NCBI RefSeq assembly: GCF_000026225.1 | Contig: NC_011740.1 | Location: forward strand, 4,464,001 to 4,528,000 | Source: Escherichia fergusonii ATCC 35469 | Lineage (GTDB): Bacteria > Pseudomonadota > Gammaproteobacteria > Enterobacterales > Enterobacteriaceae | Length of the DNA stretch: 64,000 bases | Direction of reading: 5' to 3' | In this document: piece after piece, positions 35,929-45,034 of the stretch | Layout: the number at the start of each line of letters is the position of its first letter | How positions within the stretch are numbered: the stretch's first letter is position 1 | Program-made: the position numbers and the translations under genes | The notes under the pieces: generated by a model | What the model saw: only the letters and a program-made list of their open reading frames with translations | Database searches by the model: none | Told to the model about the DNA's origin: nothing

Positions 35929-36131
35929 CTGACGATCCTCTTTCAATCCAGCGGGCAACTGGCAGACAATCTTTTTACTGGTTGCACAATGTAACGACGA
36001 TGTCACATTGCCGCAATTGTAGTGTCAAAAAAATCAATTTTTGTTCAGATTTGGTTTATAAATAAACTTTTTTGATCACCGTCACTGCTTGTGAGCGAGT
36101 GGCTGAAAGGACCTGGAGATAAGAAAAAATG

Positions 36132-36177
36132 CGGTTAACGCCACGTTACTCCTCAAAAGGTTAAAACGTGGCGTTGA
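36132..36177 (-). terminator. yjjA terminator
   Basis: AACGCCACGTT and AACGTGGCGTT form an 11-bp stem right after the yjjA stop codon. TTTTTTC follows on the minus strand. Confidence 0.8.
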
Positions 36178-36181
36178 ATTA

Positions 36182-36676
36182 TCAGGAAATAAAGTTCAGC
36201 CCTTGTTTTAAGACCAAATCGCAGGCCTTAGTTTTCACTTTTTCCGCCAGTGGTGTTGAGCCAATATTGTCGAGATTCAGTTGCTGACCATCTTTGGTTT
36301 TCAACAAACCAGCGATGCCATCCAGATAGTTGCTATCCTCTTTTTGCTTTTCGCTACTGAGTCCCAGTTTTTCCAGCACCTGATTTTTGACATTTTCAGC
36401 ATCGGTAACGGAAGCCAGTTTTTGCTTCACGCAGTATTGCAGAATACCCGCTACGTTATTCATATTGCCTGAGCTGAGTGCCTGATTGTCGCCATTAAGC
36501 AGGCCCGTTAGCGTGGCAAGAGAAAGCCCGCCTTGTTGTCCAGACGAGGTGTTTTGCTTATTCAGTTCACTGGCGGCGCTGGCAAGAGAATCTTTCCATG
36601 ACGCAGCAAAAGTACTGGTGCTTAATAATGCACTGGCGGCAAACGCGCAGCACAGCAGATATTTTGTTGTTTTCAT
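36182..36676 (-). CDS. yjjA: Periplasmic DUF2501 protein YjjA
   Basis: 164-residue secreted protein. A signal peptide (KYLLCCAFAASALLSTSTFA, cleavage about residue 24) is followed by a mostly helical domain with a conserved pair of cysteines (C at about 103 and near the end, CDLVLKQG). Function unknown. It is the last gene of the dnaT-dnaC-yjjA set. Confidence 0.92.
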   Translation of the reverse strand: MKTTKYLLCCAFAASALLSTSTFAASWKDSLASAASELNKQNTSSGQQGGLSLATLTGLLNGDNQALSSGNMNNVAGILQYCVKQKLASVTDAENVKNQVLEKLGLSSEKQKEDSNYLDGIAGLLKTKDGQQLNLDNIGSTPLAEKVKTKACDLVLKQGLNFIS

Positions 36677-36726
36677 CCTGATGACTCTTTGTGTTGTTGC
36701 TTCTGGCGCAACGGCGCGCCAGAGAA

Positions 36727-37464
36727 TTAATATTCTTTACCGGTCACACGGCTGCGGTAACTTTCCCAGTTGAAGATCACCCATAAGCTATTGCCCAGGC
36801 GCATACGATCCATCACGCGTTCGCCAAGTAGCTTTGTCATCTCTTCCATATTGCTGTTGGTTAACATTCCGGTTGGACGCTTGGAGGATGAGCGGCGATC
36901 CACGATCTGGTTAATGATCACTTTTTCATAGCGCGATTCAGTTTGTACCCCGATCTCGTCGATCACGAGTAGATCGACATTACTGAGATCATTAAGCAGT
37001 TGTTCTTCCGTTGTTTCACGATTTGTAAAGGTGTCTTTCATAGCAGACATAATGTCTGCAACGGTAATGATTAATACCGATTTCCCACGTAGCAGCAGTT
37101 CATTACAGATTGCCGCCGCCAGGTGGTTTTTACCTGTTCCCGGTTTGCCAGAGAAGATAAAGCTGGCGATGTTACCGTCAAACTCTTCCACATACTGTCG
37201 TGCTTTGCTCAGAGCGTTCATTTGCCCTTCGCACTCCACAACGTAGTTTTCAAACGAACAGTTTTGATGCAAAGGACGAATACCTGAACGGTTGAAGGTA
37301 CGCTGCATTTTCATCGCCCGGTTTTCTCGAGCCAGGGCGGCGGCACGGATCGCGCCCTGTTCTTTCTGCCAGGCCAGCAGTTCTTCACCTGTGGTAAAAG
37401 CAGGCTTGATATGCTCAGGCATCATCTTTTGCAGACGTTTCATCAGATCGCCAACGTTTTTCAT
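36727..37464 (-). CDS. dnaC: DNA helicase loader DnaC
   Basis: 245-residue AAA+ ATPase that loads DnaB helicase onto DNA. Walker A is GKPGTGKNHLAAA (about residue 69), and Walker B is LLVIDEIG followed by the IstB/DnaC-type sensor region. The N-terminal zinc-less DnaB-binding region is intact. The start at 37464 (MKNVGDL) is preferred to 37470. It lies 2 bp downstream of dnaT. Confidence 0.96.
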   Translation of the reverse strand: MKNVGDLMKRLQKMMPEHIKPAFTTGEELLAWQKEQGAIRAAALARENRAMKMQRTFNRSGIRPLHQNCSFENYVVECEGQMNALSKARQYVEEFDGNIASFIFSGKPGTGKNHLAAAICNELLLRGKSVLIITVADIMSAMKDTFTNRETTEEQLLNDLSNVDLLVIDEIGVQTESRYEKVIINQIVDRRSSSKRPTGMLTNSNMEEMTKLLGERVMDRMRLGNSLWVIFNWESYRSRVTGKEY

Positions 37465-37466
37465 GG

Positions 37467-38006
37467 TCATCCTCTAAAACCGGGTGGAATTTGATTGTCA
37501 GGTTCACTGACCGTGTTTACATCTCGTTTCGGCATACCGCCATTGCTGGCCCGGCTGATTTGGACACTGCGTGCCAGCTTTTGTTGCCACTGTACATGAT
37601 GAAAAACTTTCCCTTCCGCCTGCCAGTAAGCAACAAAAGAAGCCAGTTCTGCCGCTGTGACGGGTTCTCTTAATGCAACACCCCATAGTGCCGCCAGTCG
37701 CTGAAAATCAGCATCTGGCTGCCAGTCGGCATACATGGCAAATTTCCCCATCGGCACTGCAACAGGAGTAGATTGTGGTTCTTCAAACAACTGCGCATCC
37801 AACGCGACATCACTACCTGGTTGCGATAATTTTTCTTCAAGTGCCAGCAATGCCGCCAGACGATCTGGGGTGATGGCGTAAAAGGCGGGAGCATTATTGG
37901 CAAATACCGCTACCGTACCACTCGCAGATTTGGCCAGCACGGCAGCATGATCCTGTACCAGGGCGTCAATGCCGATAACGTCCGGGGTCAAAATTCTGGA
38001 AGACAT
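37467..38006 (-). CDS. dnaT: Primosomal protein DnaT
   Basis: 179-residue protein i of the PriA-PriB-DnaT replication-restart primosome. It binds ssDNA and helps deliver DnaB-DnaC. The C-terminus reads DNQIPPGFRG. A near-identical tail (SQIPAGFRG) closes the phage replication protein at 56721-57662. The start at 38006 (MSSRILT) is preferred to 38018. Coupled to dnaC. Confidence 0.96.
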   Translation of the reverse strand: MSSRILTPDVIGIDALVQDHAAVLAKSASGTVAVFANNAPAFYAITPDRLAALLALEEKLSQPGSDVALDAQLFEEPQSTPVAVPMGKFAMYADWQPDADFQRLAALWGVALREPVTAAELASFVAYWQAEGKVFHHVQWQQKLARSVQISRASNGGMPKRDVNTVSEPDNQIPPGFRG

Positions 38007-38113
38007 ACTATTTCTCAAAAGTGGAATAACACACGAGAAGGGAGATCTACTAATAGTATCACACAGAAGACAGAGATCGGCAGGATGCTGCGCCGATCTC
38101 CAACATCACGTCG

Positions 38114-38587
38114 TTATACCCGTGGGCGTTTGCGATACAACCATAGCCCTGGTACAGAGAGGCCAATAGAAAGCGCCCCGACGATAGAAGAGGCTTTCAG
38201 GAAATTGGTTAACAGGGTAATCATTAATGTTTCGCTGTACCCAAAATGGCTAATTTGTACTGCCGATATCATCGCTGTATACGCCGGAATACCTGGAAAC
38301 ATCGGAATCACTGCTGCCACAGTAAAAACCTTTGGATGCGCGAGATACCAGCGCGACCACTGAATACCGATACTGCCAACCAACAGTGAGGCCATAAATG
38401 TTGACCATTCAATATTGAAATCAGCAGCCATCATAATCATCCGCGAACCATGACCAATGGCACCGAGGAGCCCACACCATGGCAGTGCCCGATGCGGCAC
38501 ATTAAACACCATGGCAAAGCCGATGGCAGGAATTGCCGCCAGAATCATGTCTTGCATTAGTGCAAGCAGAAAATCAATCACACCCAT
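38114..38587 (-). CDS. yjjB: Succinate exporter subunit YjjB
   Basis: 157-residue ThrE-type membrane protein with four predicted helices (ThrE_2 domain). Together with YjjP it exports succinate in E. coli. The motif FPGIPAYTAM typical of the family is present. The start at 38587 (MGVIDFL) overlaps the yjjP 3' end by 10 bp; the Met at 38665 is inside yjjP. Confidence 0.92.
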   Translation of the reverse strand: MGVIDFLLALMQDMILAAIPAIGFAMVFNVPHRALPWCGLLGAIGHGSRMIMMAADFNIEWSTFMASLLVGSIGIQWSRWYLAHPKVFTVAAVIPMFPGIPAYTAMISAVQISHFGYSETLMITLLTNFLKASSIVGALSIGLSVPGLWLYRKRPRV

Positions 38588-39354
38588 CCGCGAAGTCCCC
38601 ATGCAGTTAATGCCATGACTACCCCCACACACGTTGCCAGCGTTAGCAAACTGGCGATTGCCCAACGCGCAAGACCTGTATTGATATGCCCTTTAAACAT
38701 ATCAGCGACAGAGTTGATTAACGGAAAGCCCGGCACCAGAAGCAACACACTGGCTGCCATCGCAATATTGGGCGTGTGGCTGAACATGGGGAGATTTAAT
38801 AACAAACCCGAAATAGTGGTGGCGATAAAAGCTGTAATACAAAAGGTAATTTGGGGATGAAGGTGTCGTTGTGCCAGTGTCAGTCGTATATACATCGCTA
38901 TCAGGCTGGCAAAAAATGTTACGACTGCGCCATCCCAACCCCCATTATTCAATTTACAAAAGCAGGCGCAGGAAAGACCGACCATGAATGCAACCAGCCA
39001 TCGTGGATAGCGTAATGGTTTTATTTGACTGAAACGTCTCTCCACCCCTTTGTAATCCAGCAACTTGTGTTCTGCGAGGATGACGATGTGTTGTACCTCT
39101 GTCACCACGTGCATATTTATACCGTGATCCTGGTTTTTACGGGTGGTGGTCAGGCAGTGCCCATCTTTAATGGTCGTCAGGACGATTGCGTTAGATGAGA
39201 TTGCGCTTTCCACGCTGTCCATACCCAGCGCCCGACCAAGGCGGGTAGAGAGCTCCTCAACCAGTGCGCTTTCCGCACCATGTTGCAGCAAAAAAAGCCC
39301 GCACTGAATACATAATCGTGTGATCGACCGTTGTAACGATTGCTCTGTTTGCAT
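38578..39354 (-). CDS. yjjP: Succinate exporter subunit YjjP
   Basis: 258-residue ThrE-family membrane protein, partner of YjjB. The N-terminal cytosolic half carries HGAESALVEELSTRLGRALG, and the C-terminal half has five hydrophobic segments including VLLLVPGFPLINSVADM. In K-12 its upstream neighbour is yjjQ; here pobA and a regulator gene lie between. Confidence 0.92.
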   Translation of the reverse strand: MQTEQSLQRSITRLCIQCGLFLLQHGAESALVEELSTRLGRALGMDSVESAISSNAIVLTTIKDGHCLTTTRKNQDHGINMHVVTEVQHIVILAEHKLLDYKGVERRFSQIKPLRYPRWLVAFMVGLSCACFCKLNNGGWDGAVVTFFASLIAMYIRLTLAQRHLHPQITFCITAFIATTISGLLLNLPMFSHTPNIAMAASVLLLVPGFPLINSVADMFKGHINTGLARWAIASLLTLATCVGVVMALTAWGLRGWV

Positions 39355-39643
39355 GACTCACTCTGTTGTAAATCGCGATGACGTCTCGCCGGGTAGCAAA
39401 AGGCTTCTTTGTATCATGAAGCGTAACGACGGAGCCCACGTAAAAGATCAAATTTGCGGCGGAAAAATAAGCGTTCTGTGCAAAATCAGAACATGACCTG
39501 TGCCACAAAACGTACAAATTGGTGAAAAGTCCAAAAACTGTCGTCGATTTGCCCTTCTTTTTTTCTCCAGCTTCTCAAAAATGCAACATGAAACTTTCAT
39601 TAAACATTATTAATACAAATAATTAACCATATGTGGAGGATTG

Positions 39644-40828
39644 ATGAAAACTCAGGTGACTATTATAGGCGCAGGGCCTTCCGGGCTGTTATTGGGGCAG
39701 TTGTTGCATAAAGCGGGTATCCGCACCCTGATTATTGAGCGGCAAACACCAGAATATGTGCTTGGGCGGATTCGGGCCGGGATTCTGGAAAGTGGAACGG
39801 TAGATTTGTTGCGGGAAGCGGGTGTCGCGAAACGTATGGATCGGGAAGGGCTGATACATCATGGCGTGGAATTTATTTTTGATGGTAAACGCATTCCAGT
39901 TCCGCTCAGTGAATTGACCGATGGCAAAAACGTGATGGTCTACGGGCAAACGGAAGTCACTCGCGATTTGATGCAAGCGCGAAATGAGAGTGATGCGCCC
40001 ACCATTTATGGCGTCAGTCAGGTCATGATTCACGATGCCAAAAGTGACCGACCCTCTGTCACCTTTGAAAAAGATGGCGAGCACTGCCGTGTAGAGTGTG
40101 ACTTTATTGCCGGATGCGATGGTTTTCATGGCGTATCCCGGCAAAGTATTCCCCGTGATGTGATTCGTGAATACGAAAGTGTGTGGCCGTTCGGTTGGCT
40201 TGGTTTGTTGGCGGATACACCCCCGGTCAACCCGGAACTGATTTACGCGCATCATCAGCGTGGTTTTGTACTTTGTAGTCAGCGCTCACTAACCAGGAGC
40301 CGTTACTATTTGCAGGTGCCCCTCAGCGAGCAGGTCGAGGCATGGAGTGATGAACGTTTCTGGGCGGAGTTAAAGAGCCGTTTACCTCATGAGTTGGCAG
40401 AAAAGTTAGTGACTGGTCACTCACTGGAGAAAAGTATTGCGCCTTTGCGTAGTTATGTGGTGGAACCCATGCAATATGGCAAATTATTTCTGGTGGGGGA
40501 TGCCGCACATATCGTGCCACCAACGGGAGCAAAAGGGTTAAATCTGGCTGCGTCTGATGTGAATTATCTCTGGCGTATCCTGACACAGTATTACCATGCC
40601 GGGCGGACCGATTTGCTGGCGCGTTATTCGCAACTGGCTTTGAATCGTGTCTGGAAGGGGGAACGTTTTAGCTGGTTTATGACGCATCTTCTGCATGACT
40701 TTCAGGACAAAAGTGAATTTGATCGCAAAATGCAGGAAGCAGATCGCCATTACTACCTGGAATCCGTTGCCGGACTGACCACTATTGCCGAGAACTATGT
40801 CGGTTTACCCTTTGAAAATGTTGGATAA
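39644..40828 (+). CDS. pobA: 4-hydroxybenzoate 3-monooxygenase (PobA)
   Basis: 394-residue FAD-dependent hydroxylase that converts 4-hydroxybenzoate to protocatechuate with NADPH and O2. The dinucleotide-binding motif IIGAGPSGLLLG is at residues 6-17. GRIRAGILESGTVDLL near 42 and the FAD ribityl motif LFLVGDAAHIVPPTGAKGLN near 278 match PobA. Length equals the classical enzyme. The ATG at 39644 follows GGAGGA with good spacing. It is absent from this position in K-12, where yjjP abuts yjjQ. No protocatechuate-cleaving genes are in the window. Confidence 0.93.
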   Translation: MKTQVTIIGAGPSGLLLGQLLHKAGIRTLIIERQTPEYVLGRIRAGILESGTVDLLREAGVAKRMDREGLIHHGVEFIFDGKRIPVPLSELTDGKNVMVYGQTEVTRDLMQARNESDAPTIYGVSQVMIHDAKSDRPSVTFEKDGEHCRVECDFIAGCDGFHGVSRQSIPRDVIREYESVWPFGWLGLLADTPPVNPELIYAHHQRGFVLCSQRSLTRSRYYLQVPLSEQVEAWSDERFWAELKSRLPHELAEKLVTGHSLEKSIAPLRSYVVEPMQYGKLFLVGDAAHIVPPTGAKGLNLAASDVNYLWRILTQYYHAGRTDLLARYSQLALNRVWKGERFSWFMTHLLHDFQDKSEFDRKMQEADRHYYLESVAGLTTIAENYVGLPFENVG

Positions 40829-41738
40829 AAAAGAAAATATGCAAAGTGTGGCAACAGTTCCGGTTTTTAAGCTCTATGGCGAACGGCAAGGCTGGCCCAC
40901 ACCTGAGCTGCTGCATTGTGAATCTATTCATCAACGCAGCAGTCAGTATGAGTGGCATATTCGCGTGCATCAACATGCGGAACTGGTGCAGTTGCTCTAT
41001 CTTCATCATGGGCAAGCGGAAATTGAAATTGAAGGTAAAACTACGGTCATGCAAGAGGCTTGCCTGCAAGTCGTTCCCGCATTATGCGTACATGGTTTTC
41101 GCTTTTCACCTGGCACTGAGGGTTATGTTCTCTCACTGGCCCTGCCACTGTTAAGTCATATGGAATCGCAATTTCCACGCCCGCTTTCGTTGTTAAACAC
41201 TGCACAATGTTTTCCGGTCGGGCGGTCTCACGAGTACATCCGTACATTATTTGCGGCGTTACAACAGGAATATCATGAAGATAATGATGCCCGGGAAATG
41301 ATGATGTTCTCTCTGTTGAGTGCACTGTTGGTATGGTTAACCAGGCAGGAACAGCCTCTTCGGCCACGTTCAGGGAGCAGTGAACGTAAGCGCAGTGTGA
41401 TGTGCTTGTTCGCAAGGCAAATCGAAAGCCAGTATCGGGAACATTTACCGTTAAAAGAATATGCCCGGCGGACTGGTGTCTCGGTTACGCATTTAAATCA
41501 ATTATGTCGTGAATTTCATAACTGTAGTGCATTAATGGTATTACACGAACGGTTGATTCTGGAGGCTAAACGCTGTCTGCAATACACCCAAATGACCATC
41601 AGCCAAATCGCAGATTATTTGGGTTTTAGCGATGTTGCTTATTTCTCGCGATTTTTTAAACGTCACACGTTGCTGTCACCTAAAGCATATCGTGGAATTA
41701 TGAATAATTCAGATGACATTAGTGAAACTAACAATTGA
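40818..41738 (+). CDS. AraC-family regulator, probable activator of pobA
   Basis: About 306 residues. An N-terminal cupin-like effector domain (HIRVHQHAELVQLLYLHHGQAEIEI) is followed by a C-terminal AraC double helix-turn-helix (LKEYARRTGVSVTHLNQLCRE and TISQIADYLGFSDVAYFSRFFKRH). It resembles AraC-type PobR of other proteobacteria. The ATG at 40818 overlaps the pobA stop by 11 bp; 40839 (MQSVATV) is an alternative. The pobA-regulator arrangement in one operon suggests self-linked control by 4-hydroxybenzoate, which is inference. Confidence 0.85.
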   Translation: MLDKKENMQSVATVPVFKLYGERQGWPTPELLHCESIHQRSSQYEWHIRVHQHAELVQLLYLHHGQAEIEIEGKTTVMQEACLQVVPALCVHGFRFSPGTEGYVLSLALPLLSHMESQFPRPLSLLNTAQCFPVGRSHEYIRTLFAALQQEYHEDNDAREMMMFSLLSALLVWLTRQEQPLRPRSGSSERKRSVMCLFARQIESQYREHLPLKEYARRTGVSVTHLNQLCREFHNCSALMVLHERLILEAKRCLQYTQMTISQIADYLGFSDVAYFSRFFKRHTLLSPKAYRGIMNNSDDISETNN

Positions 41739-41955
41739 ATTAAGTTATTTTAAATGTGTTAGCGCTATAGCATAAGGTATTATGTGATACTACTCTCTTG
41801 ATTTATACAATGAGGATTGTAGTATTATCGACGAGTAAAAGGTATATTACGGACGAATTATTCACGGAGTCTATTAATTCATTATTTCCATCATTTTGAT
41901 GTATATATTTATGGAACATGATTAACGACAAAACCAGTGAGACCAGGGAGGAAAT
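41739..41955. promoter_or_regulatory. yjjQ-bglJ promoter region
   Basis: AT-rich 217-bp stretch upstream of yjjQ. In E. coli this region is silenced by H-NS and activated by LeuO. No sharp operator was identified by eye. Confidence 0.45.
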
Positions 41956-42681
41956 ATGTTGCCAGGATGCTGCACAAATGGAATTATTATCAGCAAAATA
42001 CCTGTTATTCAAAGCGGGTTAAAAGGAATAATGAACACTCATTTTCCTGATTGTGATCTCTCATTCAGTTCAACGCCAGAAGAAGTCACGTTGTTACAAC
42101 TGCGTCGTTCAGATATCGCCATCGCAGATTTAACGGGTGAATGTAAAAATCCCCGGGTCATTTGCGAACAATTTTATACCTTAATTTCACAATATCGCGA
42201 GATCCACTGGATATTTCTGGTATCACGCTCTTATTACGCGCAGGCGGTCGAGTTTCTGATGTGTCCGACTGCGACGCTGCTATCGGATGTTGAACCTATC
42301 GATAGCCTGGTCAAAACCATTCGTACCGGTAATCTCCGTGGCGACAGAATCAGCAAAGCGTTGCTTTCTCCGGTTATTGACGAACCTCATGATTACAGTT
42401 TCCGTCCCGTTATTTTAACGCTCTCAGAGCGGAAGGTATTAAGGCTCCTTGGAAAAGGTTGGGGAATCAATCAGATCGCCTCCTTATTAAAGAAGAGTAA
42501 TAAAACCATTAGCGCCCAGAAAAACAGCGCCATGCGTCGATTAGCAATTCATAGTAATGCTGAAATGTACGCATGGATCAATAGTTCTCAGGGAGCCAGA
42601 GAGCTGAACTTGCCTTCAGTCTACGGAGAAGCCACGGAATGGAAATCAACAGGAATTCAAAGAGAAATGTCGCACTTGTAG
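41956..42681 (+). CDS. yjjQ: LuxR/RcsA-like regulator YjjQ
   Basis: 241-residue FixJ/NarL-type transcription factor without a standard receiver phosphorylation site. The C-terminal helix-turn-helix contains LTLSERKVLRLLGKGWGINQIASLLKKSNKTIS (about residues 155-188; only key positions matter). E. coli YjjQ represses flagellar and capsule genes. It overlaps bglJ by 43 bp. Several stretches differ from the K-12 protein I remember. Confidence 0.9.
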   Translation: MLPGCCTNGIIISKIPVIQSGLKGIMNTHFPDCDLSFSSTPEEVTLLQLRRSDIAIADLTGECKNPRVICEQFYTLISQYREIHWIFLVSRSYYAQAVEFLMCPTATLLSDVEPIDSLVKTIRTGNLRGDRISKALLSPVIDEPHDYSFRPVILTLSERKVLRLLGKGWGINQIASLLKKSNKTISAQKNSAMRRLAIHSNAEMYAWINSSQGARELNLPSVYGEATEWKSTGIQREMSHL

Positions 42682-43310
42682 AAAAGTGTGTCATGAGCAG
42701 TGTGGGTATTAAAAGTTTATTTGATACTTTCCCTGGTTATCCTTACAGGTTATATACCTACTCGACACAAGATGCTTTTCGCATGGCGATGATGACAACA
42801 AGTTTTTCGGCTGTCATTTTTTCACTCTCAGCTATTCGTAAAGAACGCAGAGTGGGGTTGTCTTACCTGAATGAACTGGCAAATAAAAATCCGCGTATGC
42901 GGCGGTTGGTTATTGCCGATGATGATATGGAAGCGCGCTTAATTAATTCATTATCACCATCACCGCTCGATGGGGTTTTAAGTAAGGCTTCAACATTACG
43001 GGTATTGCAAGAGGATCTTTATAACTCGTTAACCTGTATACGGCAGAAAAAAGATAGCGCAGGAAATCCGTGGTATCTCGACATGTTAAGCCCTACAGAG
43101 CGTGAAATATTACATTATATGTCGCATGGATATTCAATGATACAAATCGCTGCACAATTGAAACGTAATATTAAAACAATTCGGGCGCATAAATTTAACG
43201 TAATGGCGAAGTTGGGTGTCAATTCTGATGCTGGCCTACTTGATGCCGCCGATATTCTTCTTTATATGCACGGCACGCAATCCGAAAGTGCATTACCAAC
43301 TGCAGTCTAA
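42639..43310 (+). CDS. bglJ: LuxR-type regulator BglJ
   Basis: 223-residue transcription factor that forms heterodimers with RcsB and relieves H-NS silencing of bgl and other loci. The C-terminal DNA-binding domain includes LSPTEREILHYMSHGYSMIQ (about residue 150) and AAQLKRNIKTIRAHKFNVM. The N-terminal domain lacks the acidic pocket of true receivers. It starts inside yjjQ, so translation is coupled. Confidence 0.92.
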   Translation: MEINRNSKRNVALVEKCVMSSVGIKSLFDTFPGYPYRLYTYSTQDAFRMAMMTTSFSAVIFSLSAIRKERRVGLSYLNELANKNPRMRRLVIADDDMEARLINSLSPSPLDGVLSKASTLRVLQEDLYNSLTCIRQKKDSAGNPWYLDMLSPTEREILHYMSHGYSMIQIAAQLKRNIKTIRAHKFNVMAKLGVNSDAGLLDAADILLYMHGTQSESALPTAV

Positions 43311-43315
43311 ACGAT

Positions 43316-43340
43316 AATGCCGGGTAAGTTGACCCGGCAG
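43316..43340. terminator. Hairpin between bglJ and fhuF
   Basis: GCCGGGT and ACCCGGC form a 7-bp stem between convergent genes. Confidence 0.6.
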
Positions 43341-43369
43341 CGCGATTACTGGCAAATATTCACCCTCAG

Positions 43370-44158
43370 TTATTTCAGCGTACAGTCACCACATTGCTGC
43401 ACATCCGGTAAGCGATAACGCTGGCAGCAAGTGCGGCGCACCAGCAGGCCGTCGCGCAGCACCACGGTACGCCAGAGTGGATTATCTTCACCGGTAGTAA
43501 GCGTTTTCTCAAAAAAGAGGGCATGGCGCAGCGATTCAACCGTCGCCTCGCCGAGCAGTTGCTTCATCTCAGTCAGATACCAGTTGATCAAATACCCGGT
43601 ATTACTCCAGATAAGTTTGCCGTTAATCTCTCCCGTTGCTTCTAATGCCTGCACAATCGGAACCAGCGCCTGGCTGATTAACTTTTCCATTCGCTGCTGC
43701 GGCGAATGTGGTGTTGCGTTTTTATCTTCACACACATCGACCCAGAAACAGGCGGCGCGTCCGGTTTCGTGAAACTCAGCATGGAAATGTTCCGGCGACA
43801 CATCTAATGCTTTTTCCTGCGTCAGCAGCGCCAGCATTAATGGCGGCACCATCAGGCCGATATACCATTGTGCCCATAGTGAGATCAGCGGTTTGTTCTC
43901 GCGGATCATCATCGGTTGATTGCGGTAGATATGATCGGAATAGACCGCCAGTAGAGAACTTAGCGTATTCGGTGATGACCATTGCGCCAGCGTCATGGCG
44001 TTAAACGGGGCGGGTTCATCCAGGCGGATAAACTCGAGCAAATGTTCTCGATGTTCGGCGATCGTCGCACGTACGGCTTGTGCAAGCCCAGCATCCTGCG
44101 GCTGGAGATGCGTTCGCCAGATAACATCTTCATAGAGCGGTGCGGAACGATAGGCCAT
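43370..44158 (-). CDS. fhuF: Ferric-siderophore reductase FhuF
   Basis: 262-residue cytoplasmic [2Fe-2S] protein that reduces iron in hydroxamate siderophore complexes. The C-terminal cluster ligands are visible as CC-x10-C-x2-C (RTCCQRYRLPDVQQCGDCTL). Fur boxes lie directly upstream. Full length. Confidence 0.95.
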   Translation of the reverse strand: MAYRSAPLYEDVIWRTHLQPQDAGLAQAVRATIAEHREHLLEFIRLDEPAPFNAMTLAQWSSPNTLSSLLAVYSDHIYRNQPMMIRENKPLISLWAQWYIGLMVPPLMLALLTQEKALDVSPEHFHAEFHETGRAACFWVDVCEDKNATPHSPQQRMEKLISQALVPIVQALEATGEINGKLIWSNTGYLINWYLTEMKQLLGEATVESLRHALFFEKTLTTGEDNPLWRTVVLRDGLLVRRTCCQRYRLPDVQQCGDCTLK

Positions 44159-44173
44159 AATCGCGATGGTAAT

Positions 44174-44282
44174 CTAAATGATAATGATTGCTAATCCTAG
44201 CGATAGGTTTATTCGATAGCAAGGGATTTCTCTGACTTGCAAATGATAAAAATTATCATATGATATTGGTTATCATTATCAG
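44174..44282. promoter_or_regulatory. Fur boxes between fhuF and yjjZ
   Basis: AATGATAATGATTGCTAAT at 44177-44195 faces fhuF. ATGATAAAAATTATCAT at 44243-44259 and GATATTGGTTATCATTATC at 44262-44280 face yjjZ. All resemble the GATAATGATAATCATTATC consensus, so both divergent genes should be iron-repressed. Confidence 0.8.
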
Positions 44283-44298
44283 TGAAAGAGATGAAACC

Positions 44299-44535
44299 AT
44301 GTTGCAACGTATGCTGGGCAGTGGCTGGGGAGTGTTTCTGCCAGGATTGCTGATTGCAGGGCTGACGTATGCGGATTTATCGCCGGATCAGTGGCGGATT
44401 GTCATTCTGATGGGATTGGTGTTGACGCCGGTGATGTTGTATCACAAACAGTTACGGCATTACATTTTGCTACCATCGTGCCTGGTGCTTATTGCTGGAA
44501 TCATGCTGATGATAATGAATTTGAATCAGGGATGA
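44299..44535 (+). CDS. yjjZ: Small inner-membrane protein YjjZ
   Basis: 78-residue protein with three hydrophobic segments (GVFLPGLLIAGLTYA, IVILMGLVLTPVMLY and LVLIAGIMLMIMNL). DUF1435 family, function unknown. The start at 44299 (MLQRMLG) is preferred to 44260, which lies in the Fur-box region. Iron regulation is likely. Confidence 0.9.
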   Translation: MLQRMLGSGWGVFLPGLLIAGLTYADLSPDQWRIVILMGLVLTPVMLYHKQLRHYILLPSCLVLIAGIMLMIMNLNQG

Positions 44536-44573
44536 CAAAACAGGGAAGAAACAAGGAAGGAAGTAAAGATAAT

Positions 44574-44660
44574 TGGTGCGAGGGGGGGGACTTGAACCCC
44601 CACGTCCGTAAGGACACTAACACCTGAAGCTAGCGCGTCTACCAATTCCGCCACCTTCGC
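44574..44660 (-). tRNA. leuQ: tRNA-Leu(CAG)
   Basis: 87-nt class II tRNA including encoded CCA; minus-strand 5' end GCGAAGGTGGCGGAATTGGT. The anticodon is CAG in the loop CTTCAGGTG, and the long variable arm is typical of leucine. Last of three tandem copies. Confidence 0.96.
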
Positions 44661-44693
44661 ACAGTCATCTTACTTTTTTGATATCGCCTCGTT

Positions 44694-44780
44694 TGGTGCG
44701 AGGGGGGGGACTTGAACCCCCACGTCCGTAAGAACACTAACACCTGAAGCTAGCGCGTCTACCAATTCCGCCACCTTCGC
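44694..44780 (-). tRNA. leuP: tRNA-Leu(CAG), variable-arm variant
   Basis: Identical to its two neighbours except at 44733, where the plus strand has A instead of G. In the tRNA this changes C to U in the variable-arm stem, giving a U-G wobble instead of C-G. Anticodon CAG. Confidence 0.96.
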
Positions 44781-44808
44781 CCAGTGCGAGCAATATCAAC
44801 GTGGTTTT

Positions 44809-44895
44809 TGGTGCGAGGGGGGGGACTTGAACCCCCACGTCCGTAAGGACACTAACACCTGAAGCTAGCGCGTCTACCAATTCCGCCACCTTCGC
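44809..44895 (-). tRNA. leuV: tRNA-Leu(CAG)
   Basis: 87-nt leucine tRNA gene with encoded CCA and anticodon CAG. It is the first copy after the stable-RNA promoter at 44937-44964. Confidence 0.96.
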
Positions 44896-44936
44896 ATACC
44901 ATCAATTCTTAAAAAGAATTGCTACCACGGAGGCGC

Positions 44937-44964
44937 ATTCTAGTGGTTTTCAGCTTTTCGTCAA
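44937..44964 (-). promoter_or_regulatory. leuVPQ promoter
   Basis: On the minus strand TTGACG, 16 bp, TAGAAT, then the GC-rich discriminator GCGCCTCC. This is a strong, stringently controlled stable-RNA type promoter. Confidence 0.8.
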
Positions 44965-45034
44965 TAGTTAATTATCGCCAGATGTGTAATTGCTGGAAAA
45001 ATGGCCATCGGCGGATTGTGGATAATTCGGTTGT

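Noticed and set aside
44574..44895. Triple repeat near 44.6-44.9 kb as a CRISPR-like array
   Set aside because: Each unit is a full leucine tRNA with anticodon CAG; no short repeat-spacer pattern exists anywhere in the window.
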